This document shows, one piece after another, positions 35,095 to 47,102 of a stretch of DNA of 64,000 nt. A program made the translations under genes and the position numbers. Where the stretch lies: positions 12,501 to 76,500 of the forward strand of contig BRXU01000045.1 of NCBI GenBank assembly GCA_030267565.1, read 5' to 3'. The DNA is from Pleodorina starrii (taxonomy: Eukaryota; Chlorophyta; Chlorophyceae; Chlamydomonadales; Volvocaceae). Under the pieces are notes generated by a model, which saw only the letters and a program-made list of their open reading frames with translations, searched no databases and was not told the DNA's origin. The stretch's first letter is position 1. Each line of letters opens with the position of its first letter.

Positions 35095-38000
35095 TCAGCA
35101 GCAACCACCGCCAACGGCGGCCTTCTTCGCGCCGCCGCCGCAGCAACCCCCACCCATCGCCTCCGCCGCCGGCGCCGCCTCCGCTGCCGTACTCCCGCAT
35201 CCACCGCCGCCGCCGGAGCCGGCATCCTCAAAGCTGCGTGACGTTTCGTTGCCCGAAGCGTACGGCAAAAAGGCGGGTCGCGACCTGAGTCCCAGCTGCT
35301 CAAACATGGCCAGATCTTCGTTGCGGTCGTTGTTCGGTGTCGTTAGCAGTTTGTCGCCGTCGAAGATCGAATTGGCGCCCGCCAAAAAGGCGAGCGCCTG
35401 GTCGCCGCGAGACAGGTCGAGGCGGCCGGCGGAGAGGCGTACGACAGTACGGGGCATGACGACCCTGGCGGTGGCGACGCAGCGGACGAGGTCGAGGCCC
35501 TCGGGCGGCGCCTGGTCCTGTGTGGTCAGGAGGGGGGGTTGGTTGGTGGTTGGTTGATGGTTGGTGGTTGTTGGGGTTGGAGAAGAGGGGATTTTGGGGG
35601 TGGGGGATATGGGTAGGGACGGGGGAGGGCATAGAGAGGGAGAGGGAAGCTATTGAGGGGGTGATAACTGATAACATAAATAGGGTTTGGGAGCAGAGCT
35701 CGTAGGGATGGGATCCACACGGATGTGACACCCCTCAGTGTGGTCGCGCACCTGCAGCGGCGTTCCCTTGATGGCCACCAGTCGGTTGATGGGCACCGAC
35801 TCCGGGTGCGCGGGCAGTGTGGCGAGCTGGTGGATAAGACCCACCCGGTCCTGCGGCCCCTCCCCCAGGCCAATGATGCCGCCGGCGCACACCGAGATGC
35901 CCGCCTCGCGCACCGCCTCGAGCGTGGTGAGACGGTCCTGGCGGGGTGGGGGTGGGGTGGGTCGGTGGTTGGTGGTTGGATAGGGGGTGGGTTGGAAGGC
36001 AGGTGGTTGGGGGATGGGTGTATGTGAGGGTTGGGGTGGGTGGGGTGGGTGGGTGAAATAGGAGGGTGATAGGGCCTGAGAGAATGAGGGGTACGGGTAG
36101 AGGGGTACTCCCCACCCGCCCTCAACGTACCCCACTCCCCACCCCTCTTCATCTCCTCTCCCCAACACACACACTTCAAAACCCCTCTCCCTTCCCCCAA
36201 CTCCCCCCAACCTCAAGACTCCCAAAAGACGCTTAAAGCAGCGACTGACCCACCCACCCACCCACCTACCCACCCACCCGCCCTCCCAACCCACCCACCC
36301 CACCTCGTATTTGCGTGTTGAGGTGATCTTCTCATAGTACTCGGGTGACGTGTCCAGGTTGTGGTTGTAGGCGGTGAGACCCGCCTGACGCAGCTGGGAG
36401 GCTTGCTCGGGGGTCAGCATGCCGAGCGTCGTACACACCTGTCGTACAAAGAATACGGAATATGGACGCATACATACACACACGGGCGTGCGTGCAGTTG
36501 TCTGTCTGTGTGCAGTTGCGTGTGTGTGTCTGCGTATGAGTGTATTTGCGTTTGGCGCGCGCCTGTGTGTGTGTGTGTGAATGTATTTCTCCGTCCCCGC
36601 CCAGATACACTCCCAGGGTAGCCGCCGAGAGACGTGACTTCCTCGAACCCCGCCTCTACCTCCACCCCTTCCATCCCCAACCCGACAAGACTGCGACCCC
36701 ACACACCCGGAGGGTCACGGAGGGCCCAACCCACTCCTAACACCCCCACCATTTGTTGTCACCCGCCCACCGCACCCAATCACCCCCAACCACCCACCCA
36801 ACCAGCCCCAACCCCCCAAACCCCGTACACGCCCGTACCTCCATTCCCAGCCCCCGGATCCGACGGATCATCTCCAACACGCGCTCCCACTGCCGCTGGC
36901 CGACCTGAGGAGGGGGGAAGGGGAGCGCAGTCGTACAGTGCCGTACAACAGTGTCGTGCAGTGGAGTGCAGTACAATCGCCAGCCATCAAAAGGGGAAAT
37001 GGGGACGGGGGAGGGGGCGCACGAGAGAGGCACCCCCCCGCCACACACGCACACACACAGCCCGATTTCCACGCTCGCACGCCTCTCCCTCCTCTCCCCT
37101 CCCCCTCAAGAAGCAGAGGGGGGAAGGCCACCCTCCAAAGAACCCCCTGCAGAAGGGGGCCAAAACCTCCCCCACCACCCCCTTCCAAGCCCCACCTCCC
37201 CTCCATCGCTGCGTCCGAGTGCCACCCGTGCCGCCACCCGCAACCGCACCCCGCTTCGTCACCTTTTCGTCACCTGGCCAACCTCCCGCCCACCTCTCCC
37301 TCCCAGCCCCACCCGCGACGGGCCCCCTAAACCCAATCCCCCCGAGATCCCACCCACCCCAAAACACACCCACCCGCCCCGCCCCGCCTCGCCTCGCTAA
37401 TTGGTTAATTCTGTAACTGTCACAACCACCATCCTTCCCCAGCCCCGTCTCGACCCACCAGCGGCACTCCCCCACCCCCACCCCCAACACCCCTCCACTC
37501 CAACCCCCCCCCTCCCCCCTCCCCAGCCCCCTCAGTCCTCACCTGCGATGGCCCCCTCCAGGCCGCCCCCATGCAGAACCGAGTGCTGCCGGCATCGCGG
37601 GCACGCAGCGCTGCCTGCGTCGGCAAACACACGGCGGCAGGGGCAGCAGGGGCAGCAGCAGAAGGGGGGTTGGTACACGTGTTTGCACAGCGTGTCTGTG
37701 TTTTGTCATCCGGAAGTCCCCCCGCTGGCTCACGGGGGTGGTGGTGTGCGTGTGCGTGTGTGGTGGGGGGTGGGGGCGCAGGGGATGCAGCCCCGCCATT
37801 CACGCGGTCAGTCCGGACCTCTCTGGGAGGGGAGTGGGGGGGGAGGGGAGGGAGTCCTGCGTTAGCCCCGGGCAACCCACCCACCCACCCAACCTTCATA
37901 CCCACTCGGACCCTCCCACCCTCCACCCCCTCTCTCCAACCCCACTCCCTCTCTCCCACCCTTCAGCCCCCCACCCCCCCACCGGCCCCCCCTCTCCCCC

Positions 38001-39104
38001 CCTACCTACCTGGTACACCTCCTCCAGGTCCATGAGCTTCTCCGCCTTCATGCCCGTGTCCTTTGACCAGTGGCTGCTCTGACTGCAGTAGTTGCAGTTC
38101 TCAGGACAGCCGCCAGTCTTGATGCTCAGAAGAGTGCAGCGCTGAACCTGAGAGAGACGTATCAACAGCGGCAGTAGCAGCAGGGGAGGCAGCGGCAGGG
38201 GAGGCAGCGGCAGGGGGGCAGCAGCGGCAGCAGGGGTGATGGGTGGTGGTCGGGTTGTGGGTGAGATGGCGGTGCACCGGGTTGCTCGTGCGTCAACTGG
38301 TAGGGCGGGGCGCTGGCGTTATCGGAGGGAGGGGAGGTAAGGTAGGCAGGCAGGATTGAAGCGCAAGGGGGGAGGCAGGTGCGGCTTCATAGGGAGGGGG
38401 AGGAGGGAGTCAGGACGTGGCCCCCGGCGAGCGTTTTCCGTTGAAAGGTCGTTGGCCTCCATACAATGCGAAGCCCAAAATTTAGATTGGCTAGATTGAT
38501 AATTCAATACAAGGCGGAAGTGGAGGGAAGTGCTCAGATGGTCCCATATTTCCTGGGGACCGCAGGACTTCCTGCAACTCGATTCCTCTCGTCGCGGCCG
38601 AGAAAATGGCCGGCCCAGAACGAGCGCCTGGCAGCGCTGCAATAATTGCTGCCGCTGCTGTATTCGCCAACGCCAGGTATTTGCCGTTTGGAAGATGCGT
38701 GGAAAGCTGTGGCGCCCCCACGTACCATGGACGGGTCGTTGTACATGCGGTGCACGCTTGCAGCGCGATAGACCAGGTCCAGGAGCGGCGTGTTGTAAAC
38801 CTCCGCCACCTCATCACGCCTGCAGGACATCGCAACGCAGCCTTGGTTGGCCTTCGCGAGGCGAGAAAAGCGGCCGTCCCCCAAATGGAATGGCTTACGT
38901 CCAGTCGGTGCGCACAACGCCCAGCTCCCTAATCCATCTTGGAACGCTGGGAGCGGGCTCCGAAGCAACCGGAAGCGGCTCGGCTTGCAAGGTGCTGCTG
39001 CTGCTGTTGAAGGCCCGCAGGAACGCTTTCCTGAGCACACTAACGCCCGCCGCCTGCTGACCACTGCACAGCACGCTACGCGCGAATAAGGCAACTTGCG
39101 ACAT
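35095..39104 (-). CDS. BIO2: Biotin synthase (radical SAM), organelle-targeted
   Basis: Biotin synthase inserts sulfur into dethiobiotin, the last step of biotin synthesis, using a radical-SAM [4Fe-4S] and a [2Fe-2S] cluster; in plants it is mitochondrial. Eight exons join in frame: 38899-39104, 38726-38819, 38010-38147, 37543-37614, 36839-36904, 36304-36438, 35752-35937 and 35095-35517 (TGA), about 439 residues. The N-terminus ([13 protein letters not shown]...) is Ser/Arg-rich and lacks acidic residues, like a mitochondrial presequence. The SAM cluster motif C-x3-C-x2-C is at C114, C118 and C121. [2Fe-2S] ligands are visible at C160 (GSTRFC), C194 (VCTTLGML), C254 ([11 protein letters not shown]) and R326 (VRLSAGR). 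The C-terminal ~45 residues are a Gly/Ala tail with two CC pairs, not part of the core family. All introns are GT..AG. It is divergent from the desaturase gene at 39658. Confidence 0.96.
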
Positions 39105-39657
39105 TTTTGCAATGCGACAATCTAATTTGGTCGCAAGCATATAGGGGGCAGGAGCAGGCCTTGAAGGCGGTCCTGCGCCTACTACGGCAGCGGCACTCTC
39201 TCGTCCCCGATCTCCGGCACCGCAAACCTAACGCCTGCAGGCTTCCTGCAACACCGTTCAATTCGCCAAGGTTAGACTTTACACAAAATTGAACTTCATA
39301 AAGGTTCCCTTATTCTGATTCCAGCCGTCGTCGTCTAGGACTTGCACACACGCCTTTTTTTACAAATCCCTCCGGCAACCATCGCCTCAAACCCAACCCT
39401 TTCCAAATTTAAGTAGGAATTATTCATTCTTCGCCGCTTAGCTGCATTCATCCCGCAGACGAGCAGCCGGGGGTCGCTTTACTAGGTGGTTGTGCGGTGG
39501 TTCCGACCGTTCCCCTCGTTCCTCATCCTAGCCCAACACCACCTGATCAGCAGCCGCTCCCAGACCACATCAGCTTGGAGACGGGTGCCGTGGCGGGCCT
39601 GGCCAAGCGTGACTCCCACGCTCGCACGCCGCCGGTGGTCATCGTCATCCCGGACAG
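39105..39657. promoter_or_regulatory. Divergent promoter region of biotin synthase and desaturase genes
   Basis: A 553-bp interval between the biotin synthase ATG and the first supported desaturase exon. It is AT-richer than its surroundings. An upstream non-coding or coding exon of the desaturase may lie at about 39500-39640, since the chosen ATG follows an acceptor-like CCCGGACAG. Confidence 0.4.
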
Positions 39658-41761
39658 ATGCTTACGCATCTTGCGCACCAGGCGCTCGGGCGCCTGTCCG
39701 TGCTGCCGCTCTACGGTGGCGGCTTTTGGGTTGCTTTTACGCAGCTGACGGTGTTTTATTACACCATGGGCGCGGTGCTGCACTTTGTGCTGCCGCGCAT
39801 CGTGCCGGTTAAGGCCATCCAGGCCCAACCCCGGAAGCGCGGCGAGGTGCTGCGGGACGCCTTCTACAGCCTAGGTGAGCAGTCCACAGCCTCACCTCCC
39901 CTTTGTCTGTTTTGGTTGCTATCGGCTTGTTCAATATGACACCCGGGGTGTACTCGATGGTTTGGATGTCGAGAGTGTGACGGGTGGGTTGCCGTAACTC
40001 GCAACGCCGCTGCCCTTCTCCAAGTGAGTTAACTCATCACTCACTTATTTACTGCTCGCGCAATGGCAAGGGAGGGAGGGAGGGAGAATTCGCGGCGGAG
40101 AATGGCGCGTCGCTGTTCGCCTGGCGACTGTCAGAGCGCGCCTCTGCACAGCTCGTCGCTGTCCTTCCTCACTCCACAGCTTTGGATATCGTATCGATAT
40201 CCGCTGCAGTACTGCCTTGCCCAACACACGAACACACACGCCCGCCCGCCCCGATCTCCACCATCCCCCAGGCCCCCTGGCTGTCAAGGCCGGCGTGTGG
40301 GCGCTCGTGGAACGACTCCACGCTCGGGGCTGGGGCTTCACGTACGAAGGCAGCCTGCTACAGCCGGGAGCCGGTGCAGGCGCGAGCGGCAGCAGCAGCA
40401 GGAGCGGCGGCATGGGCGCCGGGGCGGCGCTGTCGTACTGCCTGTTGTGCGTGGCGCTTCTAGATTATCTGCACGACACTTGGTTTTATTGGACGCATCG
40501 ACTGCTGCACTGGGGACCGCTGTACCGCCACGTGCACTACATACACCACAAGTACGTCATGTGTACGACACATCCGCGTGTGTACAACGTGTATGTGTGT
40601 GTGTGAAGGGCGTGGGTACGGCACGTGTGTGCGACCTGTATCCCCGGCGTCCTGTTGGTCGGCTTGACCGCGTGGTCTTCACCGTGCCAAATGGGGTACA
40701 CCGCTGTGTCCTGACGCGCACCGACCCATGGGTCCGTCACACCCCAAGCCGCCAGACCGGCCCGTCAATGTTCGCCGCCGCGCAACCGACCCATGGGTCC
40801 GCGTCACTCGGGCCCTCTCCTCCTCCTCCTCCTCCCGCCGACCTGCGCCGCCCCTCCCCCTTCCTCCCGCTCCCCTCCCCTCCCTCCCCCTCCCACCTCC
40901 CCCTCCCCTCCCCCCTCTTCTCCCCCCCCCCAAGGTCCAAGGCCCCCTCCGCCTTCACCGGCTACTCCTTCCACCTGGTCGAGGCGCTCATCGTGTTCGC
41001 CAACGAGGTGCTGGTGTGCTTCATGTTCCCCCTGCACATGGGACTGCACCGATTGTACCACCTGTATACCACACTCATACACGAGGGTGAGGGGGGGGAT
41101 GTGAGGTGTGGGGGTTTAGGGTGCAAGAGCGAAGGAAAGGCTACATACGCACGCGGTCGGGTCTGATGGCTGTCGTGACGGTTTGGGCGGGTTTTGTGGT
41201 GGTGGTGGTGGTGGTGGTGGTGGTGAGGGTTTGGATTCGGGGAGGTTTGGGCGAACCGCCTCCGTGCTGGGCTTCCTGATGCGTCTGCGCTCCACACCAC
41301 CACCACCACCACCACCACCATCCCTCCAAACACCTCAAAATCCCTCAGCAACCCCAAAACCCTAAACCCAACCCTAAAGCTACTAAATCCGCTCAACCCC
41401 CCCCACCTCCCCCTTTTTTTGGCCCACAGGCGGTCACGTGGGTTACGAGCTGGCCCCCTTCATCCCCACCCTGGAGGGACTGGTGACACTGGCGGCGCGA
41501 GGTGTACGACCCCGCGGCGGCGCCTCCTGGTGGCTCAACACCGTGCAGCACCACGACCTGCACCACCGCTTCCCCACCCGCCACTTCTCCCTCTACTTCA
41601 CGCACTGGGACCGCCTGTGCGGCACGCTGCACCCCGCCTACGACAAGGACCTGTTCTCGTACTTTACAGCGCCGGGGCAACCGTCGAAACCGTCGCAGGA
41701 GGGCGAGGGAGCGGGGCAGGGGCAGGGGGTGGAGGTGGGGGCCGACAAGAAGGCGGATTGA
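39658..41761 (+). CDS. Sterol desaturase / fatty acid hydroxylase superfamily protein
   Basis: Members are membrane di-iron oxygenases of the ER or plastid that hydroxylate or desaturate sterols, fatty acids or carotenoids. Four exons join in frame: 39658-39874, 40272-40551, 40935-41086 and 41430-41761 (TGA), about 326 residues. The histidine boxes are visible: HDTWFYWTHRLLH and HYIHHK at the end of exon 2, and QHHDLHHR near residue 255 in exon 4. The SAFTGYSFH segment after the second box resembles the C-5 sterol desaturase group, so a sterol role is a reasonable inference but not proven. Hydrophobic spans precede each box. A Gly/Ser-rich insert occurs in exon 2 and a Gly/Gln-rich tail ends the protein. 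The start is uncertain, because the ATG sits right behind an acceptor-like CAG and an earlier exon may exist. The intron 2 region carries two GACCCATGGGTC palindromes. Confidence 0.9.
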
Positions 41762-42274
41762 GAGAGGAGGAACACGTAGGATTAGGATTAGGAAGGGAGT
41801 ATGCGTGAGTGAATGAGTGAATGGGGCAGTGAGTGATCGGGGGAAGGGTACAGGAGGGCGTGAGGGGGGGGTTTATCCACGTATAGGCCGGAGCCCGTGA
41901 ACGGTAACGTAAAACCAGGCAGGGGGGCAGGGGAGCGGAAGAGGTCGGGCGGGAGGGGGAAGGGGAGATGCGCGGTTGCCCCTCAATGGCTTTGCTTTGG
42001 GTTTCGTTGCTGTCTGTGTGTCTGTGTGTGTTGTGGGGTACCTTCGCTGTTGTGGAGTGGTGATGATGGTGGTGCAAGATCAAGGGCTCCCTCATTATGG
42101 AGGGTGCGGTGGGGGGTCTGAGGGTTTCTTAGTCTTTCCTAATCCTTGTTAGGGGATGAGAGGAGGAGGGGGGAGAGGGGAGATGTGGAGTCGGCGTGTG
42201 ACGTTGCCAAGGAAAAGAGTGTTTTAAGAAAGGGTGTGTGTGAGAGAGTGAAAGAGTGAGAGAGAGCGTGCTCT

Positions 42275-42279
42275 TGTAA
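42275..42279 (+). terminator. Possible polyadenylation signal of the desaturase gene (TGTAA)
   Basis: A TGTAA about 515 bp past the stop, within an AG-rich stretch; a second GTGTAAGAG follows about 22 bp later. Confidence 0.4.
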
Positions 42280-42739
42280 GAGAGATGCACGCAGGGGGTG
42301 TAAGAGGAGGCTGGGGAGAGTGATCGATGTCGCTATAGAGGGAAGGAAACCGCCGTACTGCGGTCCGGCGAGCAGTGAGTTGTTTCGGCGATAACGGAGG
42401 TGACACACTGAAACCACGCCGTTGTGGGTTGGGAGTTGGGGTAGGAAGTTGGCAGTTGTGGCGCGCGCTGGGTGAAGCGCTGTGATACCGTATATGATAT
42501 GGGTTGTTGCACGTGCGGCTGCAGAAACCCTAGGAAGAGGAAGAGGAGAAGAGGAGCCAGCAGGCCGGGTGTGTGTGTGTATCCGTTTTTACCGCCACCG
42601 CCGCCATCGCCACCGCTCAAAAAACATAAACGGCAAAAAACACTAAACGGCAACAACACGCACCTCAATCGTGCAAACCAACCAACCAATACACAAATGA
42701 GCACAAACTAGACCGCTCCGATTCATTCTATTTATTTAA

Positions 42740-42744
42740 TTACA
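42740..42744 (-). terminator. Probable polyadenylation signal of SnoaL-like gene 1 (TGTAA)
   Basis: A TGTAA on the minus strand, about 371 bp past the stop codon of the gene at 43115, in an AT-rich patch. Confidence 0.5.
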
Positions 42745-43114
42745 CAAGCCAGCAGCGTTGTGCATGTGCCACTTCGCCGAGTGTCAGTAGTGCGCCACAC
42801 TCTTTTGCTACACATCGCCGGGGGAGGGGGGCTCCAGAACCCCACGCTTATTAACGACCTGGGCCAACAACGGGGTTGGGAGAGACACCGCTGCACCCTG
42901 CTGGCCGCCGCAGATGGTGATGCAGCAGCTGCCTGGCTGATAATGATGACGATGCAGTGAACCAGGCGCCAGCGCGCCACCCTCAACCTCCCCTTTTGGA
43001 AGCCGAATGCAGCCACCGCCGCCACCGATACCGCCGCCCCCCCCCTGCTCTTGCCGCCCTTGCCCTCCTCGGCGTCGCTGCCGCCGCTCTTCTCTCCCTG
43101 CTGGCCCATCACCC

Positions 43115-46100
43115 TCACGCGCGTCCGCCGCCACCGCCGCCGCCGCCACCACCGCCAGTCCGCTTGCCGCCCTTGCCCTCCTGCCGCCGCTGCCGCCGCG
43201 CCGCCGCCTGCTGCTGCTGCCTCCCCTCCGCCTCCTCCTCCGCGAGGCTCTTCCTCCGCGCCATCATCATGTGTTTCTCAAAGTCTAGTGCATCACGGAA
43301 CATCCAGGCATCCGTCAGCCGCCCCTCGCCGTCGAAAATATCCACCTGTGGGGGCGTTGGTGGTGTGGGGGTGGGTGGGGGTGTTGGTGGTGGGGGTGGG
43401 TGGATGTTGGTGGGGTTGCGGGCAGCGGTGGAATGAAAGGGTTGGGTTGGGCCCGAGGTGGCCCGAGGGCACAGCAGAAAGGCGAGGCGTGGCGAGGCGG
43501 GACGAGACGGGGGTCTTTAGTTGTGTCCAATGCCACCTCGAAACACAATTCCTATTTTCCTAAGCCCCTAAAGAAACCCTTCAGAGTTCAGACCCCACTG
43601 TTAGACCGCACCTCGACGCACTCTTGCTCGATGGGCAGCGGCCGGCCGCCTCCATCGGTCGCCGCATAGGGCCCCTTTGGCGTCATGACGCAGTGCCAGT
43701 GGTTGAACACCACATTGTGGGTGTAGCTGACCGCAAGATCCACCGGAGTTACCTGCACGTCGTACTCAGCCTGTAGTACGGCAATACGACAGCAGCAGCA
43801 ACCGTAGTACGACAGTAGCAGCAGCATCAGTCAGCCGCGTGGGGTTGTGTGTATGGGGTTCGGCGGCGGGGGGTTATCCGGGCCGGTCGAACGTCGAAGG
43901 ATCGTGCCGCCACTATCTGGGTACCCTGCCGCCCTCCAACGTAAATGTACGGCATGACTCACACGGTCAGTCAATCCACACACATACACACACGTTGTCG
44001 TACTCCAGCACCGCTGCCCCCTCGCCCGCCCGCCCCACAAACTCTGCCGTACGTGCCGTATACCTTGGCGCTCTCGATGATGTCGTACACCGCCTCCCGC
44101 GGCGCCACGCAGCCGCCGCCGCCCATCATGAGGGCCATCGTGTAGCCGCTCGGCCCGCCTCCGCTGCTGGCGGCGCCGCTGACGACGGCGGCGGAGCCGC
44201 CGGGCTCCGAAACCGCCGCCTCCACGCCCGCCGCCGCCGAGCCGGCGGCGCCGACGGCGCCGACGGCGCCGCCGCCGCCGGCGATGGCCGCCGCCGCCGC
44301 CGCGGCCTGCTGGCCTGCGCGCCTGTCGCCGATGCTGCAGACGAGCGGCAGAAGGCCGTACGCGTCCCACAGCCGGAAGTCGGGCGCCAGCAGCGGCTCC
44401 AGGATGACCCGCGGGTCGGTGCCGGACGAGCGGGCGGCGCACCAGGCGCGCGCCGCGTCGCGGAGGCGCTCGGCGCCCAGGCCCTGCCGCACATTGTCGG
44501 TAACGGTAACGGTAACGGTAGCTCTAATAAAAGACGAAAACAGAAACAGAACACAACAACTGAATAACGGTGCAGATGGAGCAGCTCTGGGCAGCAGATA
44601 CTGCTCAACGTACCCGCGTGAAACGCGCCACCTGGGACTGAAGAGTTGAACCGCCGTCGTACCGCCGTACCGTCGTACAATGGTACGACAAATCATCCGG
44701 TCGTGTACGGTCCATCATCGGGGTGTGTGTGGATGGTGATGTTCGCAATGAGAGGTCCAGGGAGGGAGGGAGGCCATGTCAACAACGGATAAAATCAAGT
44801 ACCCATACCTGCCGTACTCGCCGTACTCTACCCTCCGAACGTCCCTTCATTGGGTGGATCGGTCCAGAACACACTAAAACAACAACAGACTCCGAAGACA
44901 ACAACAAACCGCCCCACCAACCGGCCTACCAACCGCCCCCCAACCGCCCCAACCCACCTGCGGCACGATCCTCTCCACGGGTAGATCACTGCCCACCACC
45001 TCCCCACCCGCCCGAGCCGACCGAGTCCGCATCGGCCGGTCCCGCGAGCCCCCGTGCCGCCGCGGCAGATGCGGGTAAGGCTGCTCCGCTGCCGCTGCGG
45101 CTGCCGCCGCCGCCGCCTCCTGATCCTCCAGCTTCGCCTCCGCCTCCCAATCCGCCATGGCCTCCTCCTCCTCCTCTCTCACCACCCCCTCCACCTCCTC
45201 CTCTCTGACCTCCCGCTCAATCATGGGTGCCAGCAGCAGCGGTGTGAGGTCGTCCCCGACTGCGTCCCACTGGCCCCGCTCCAGAACCGCCGTCACTCGG
45301 CGGGCGCCGTCGTCCAGCAGCAGATCCAATTTCAGAACCTGGTACGCGGATCTGGGAGGGGGGAGGGGGGAGAGGAGGAGGAAGCGAGTGTGTGTATGTG
45401 TATGTCGTGCAGCTCCCTGTGGAGCAATACGGCAGTACAACAGTACGGCAGTACGGTGCGACATGTCGAGCCCACACACATACACAGACACACGCCCTTC
45501 CCCCCTCATCCCCGTCTGTCCCCCGCCCGTCCCCTCCCTTCGTCCCACCTCCCCGGGTTCTCCCCCTCGTATCCCCCTTCCAAGTCCCCCAACCTTCGCC
45601 CTGCCCTCCTTGCTCCTTCCCCTCACTCCCAACCTTTTTCCCCTCCGACCCCTCTCCCCACACCCTTCCATCCACCCACTCCTCCCTCCCACTCCTCCCT
45701 CCCCCACCACTCGCCTCGGTCGCCCCTCCTCGTCCTCCGCCCTCATCTCCACCAGACAAAACACAGTGTCGGTGTCCTCATTGGCGGCGCACACGCGGCT
45801 GTGCCAGTGCTTGAGGGTCAGACCCGTGGGTCGGTGAGCCGAGTCCAGCAGCCGGGCCAGACCGTCCGGGCCCTTTGGAAAGGAAAGAAGGGCGAAAAGA
45901 AAGGAGGGGGGCGGTGGGAGAGGCGTGGAGCGTGGTGGGGTCTGGGGTGGGGGCTTGAATTGTGCGTCCTCCCCGAGTGTGGTACGGCAGGCGCGAATTC
46001 AGTACGGCAGATATGATAAAACCCTTTAAAACCCTTACCACGTCCCTCGTGTGCACCAGCAGTCCGTGCACGTCCGCGGTGACGTCCTCCGCCGCCATCT

Positions 46101-47102
46101 GCCGCAGTCCCGTCATGACCCGACCCGTGGGTCCCTCCTGGCGACCCAACATCCAGTACCCCACGAACTCGGAAGCGGTGTCCAGCAGCTGCTGAGCGCG
46201 GTGGGCGTCGCTGAAGGAGAGGGAGGGGGAGAGGGGAGGGGAGGGGAGAGGGGTAATAGAAGGGGATGTGGATCTGGATGTGATTGCAGGGAAGGGACGT
46301 TCGGATGGTTAAATTAGATTTCGTGCTGGTCGAGGGAAGCGCGCGTACTGTACGGCGGCGGACGGATCAATTAACCAGAGGGACAGCGGGAAAAGGCTGC
46401 GATGCAAAGCGGCACAAGGAAGGAAGGAAGGAAGGAAGGAAGGAAGGAAGGAAGGAAGGAAGGAAGGAAGGAAGGAAGGAAGGAAGGAAGGAAGGAAGGA
46501 AGGAAGGAAGGAAGGAAGGAAGGAAGGAAGGAAGGAAGGAAGGAAGGAAGGAAGGAAGGAAGGAAGGAAGGAAGGAAGGAAGGAAGGAAGGAAGGAAGGA
46601 AGGAAGGAAGGAGAGAAGACGCGTCCAGGAGACCGCGTCCGAAGAGGACCCATCTAATCCCCATTACCCCACCCCACAAACACACACTCCCACATTCCCA
46701 CCGGAATGCGACCACGCGCGTCCCTCCGGCGCTGCGTGCCGGGCGCCGCGGTCGGAGCGTCACCGCCGCAGTCGAAGAATACGAGGAGGAGGAGGCGGCG
46801 GTGCGGAGCCCTGTTCCGAGTCTGGCCTGTGCCGGAGGCGCATTTCTGTTGTTGTTGCTGTTGTTGTTAAATCGCGCCATCGTTGCCATCCTCGCGACGG
46901 GCGCAGTGGTGAAACGCGAGCAGCGCTGGAGGCAGCAGCCGGGCCTTGTGGCGAATGATGATGAAGATGATGATGATGTCGGAGGGCAAAGAGCGTTCCG
47001 AAGCGGCCGCGCAGCCCTGCTGCTGTTGCTGCTGCTGTTTGTTGCGCCAAGGACGCGGCTTTGCTGCTGGGGTCGCCGCGCGGTGGACATAATTGTTTTC
47101 AT
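43115..47102 (-). CDS. Double NTF2/SnoaL-like domain protein 1
   Basis: Seven exons join in frame: 46702-47102, 46039-46210, 45711-45872, 44958-45338, 44064-44483, 43612-43770 and 43115-43345 (TGA), about 641 residues. The N-terminus is rich in Ser, Arg, Asn and Ala and nearly free of acidic residues, like an organelle transit peptide. Two NTF2/SnoaL-like cone-fold domains are inferred. The first spans exons 2-4 (GPDGLARLL, FCLVEMRAEDEEG, VLKLDLLLDDGARRVTAV). The second spans exons 5-7 (ILEPLLAPDFRLWDA, SYTHNVVFNHWHCVMTP, VDIFDGEGRLTDAWMF). The latter pattern of a W-containing strand followed by a helper strand and F/W is typical of SnoaL-type folds. It aligns along its length with the protein at 52754-55647. 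Ala/Gly-rich inserts separate the strands. Its biochemical role is unknown. The frame stays open upstream of the chosen ATG, so the start is provisional. Confidence 0.8.
46416..46612. repeat. (AAGG)n tetranucleotide microsatellite, about 197 bp
   Basis: About 49 nearly perfect AAGG units in the first intron of SnoaL-like gene 1, 90 bp from the donor. Long open frames crossing it are artefacts of the repeat. Confidence 0.97.

Larger units (their letters stand above)
41762..43114. other. Convergent spacer between desaturase and SnoaL-like gene 1
   Basis: This holds both 3' UTRs. TGTAA occurs at 42275-42279 on the plus strand. TTACA at 42740-42744 reads TGTAA on the minus strand. I see no additional gene. 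The 42760-43110 part is GC-rich and open in several frames, but lies beyond the stop of the minus gene. Confidence 0.6.
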
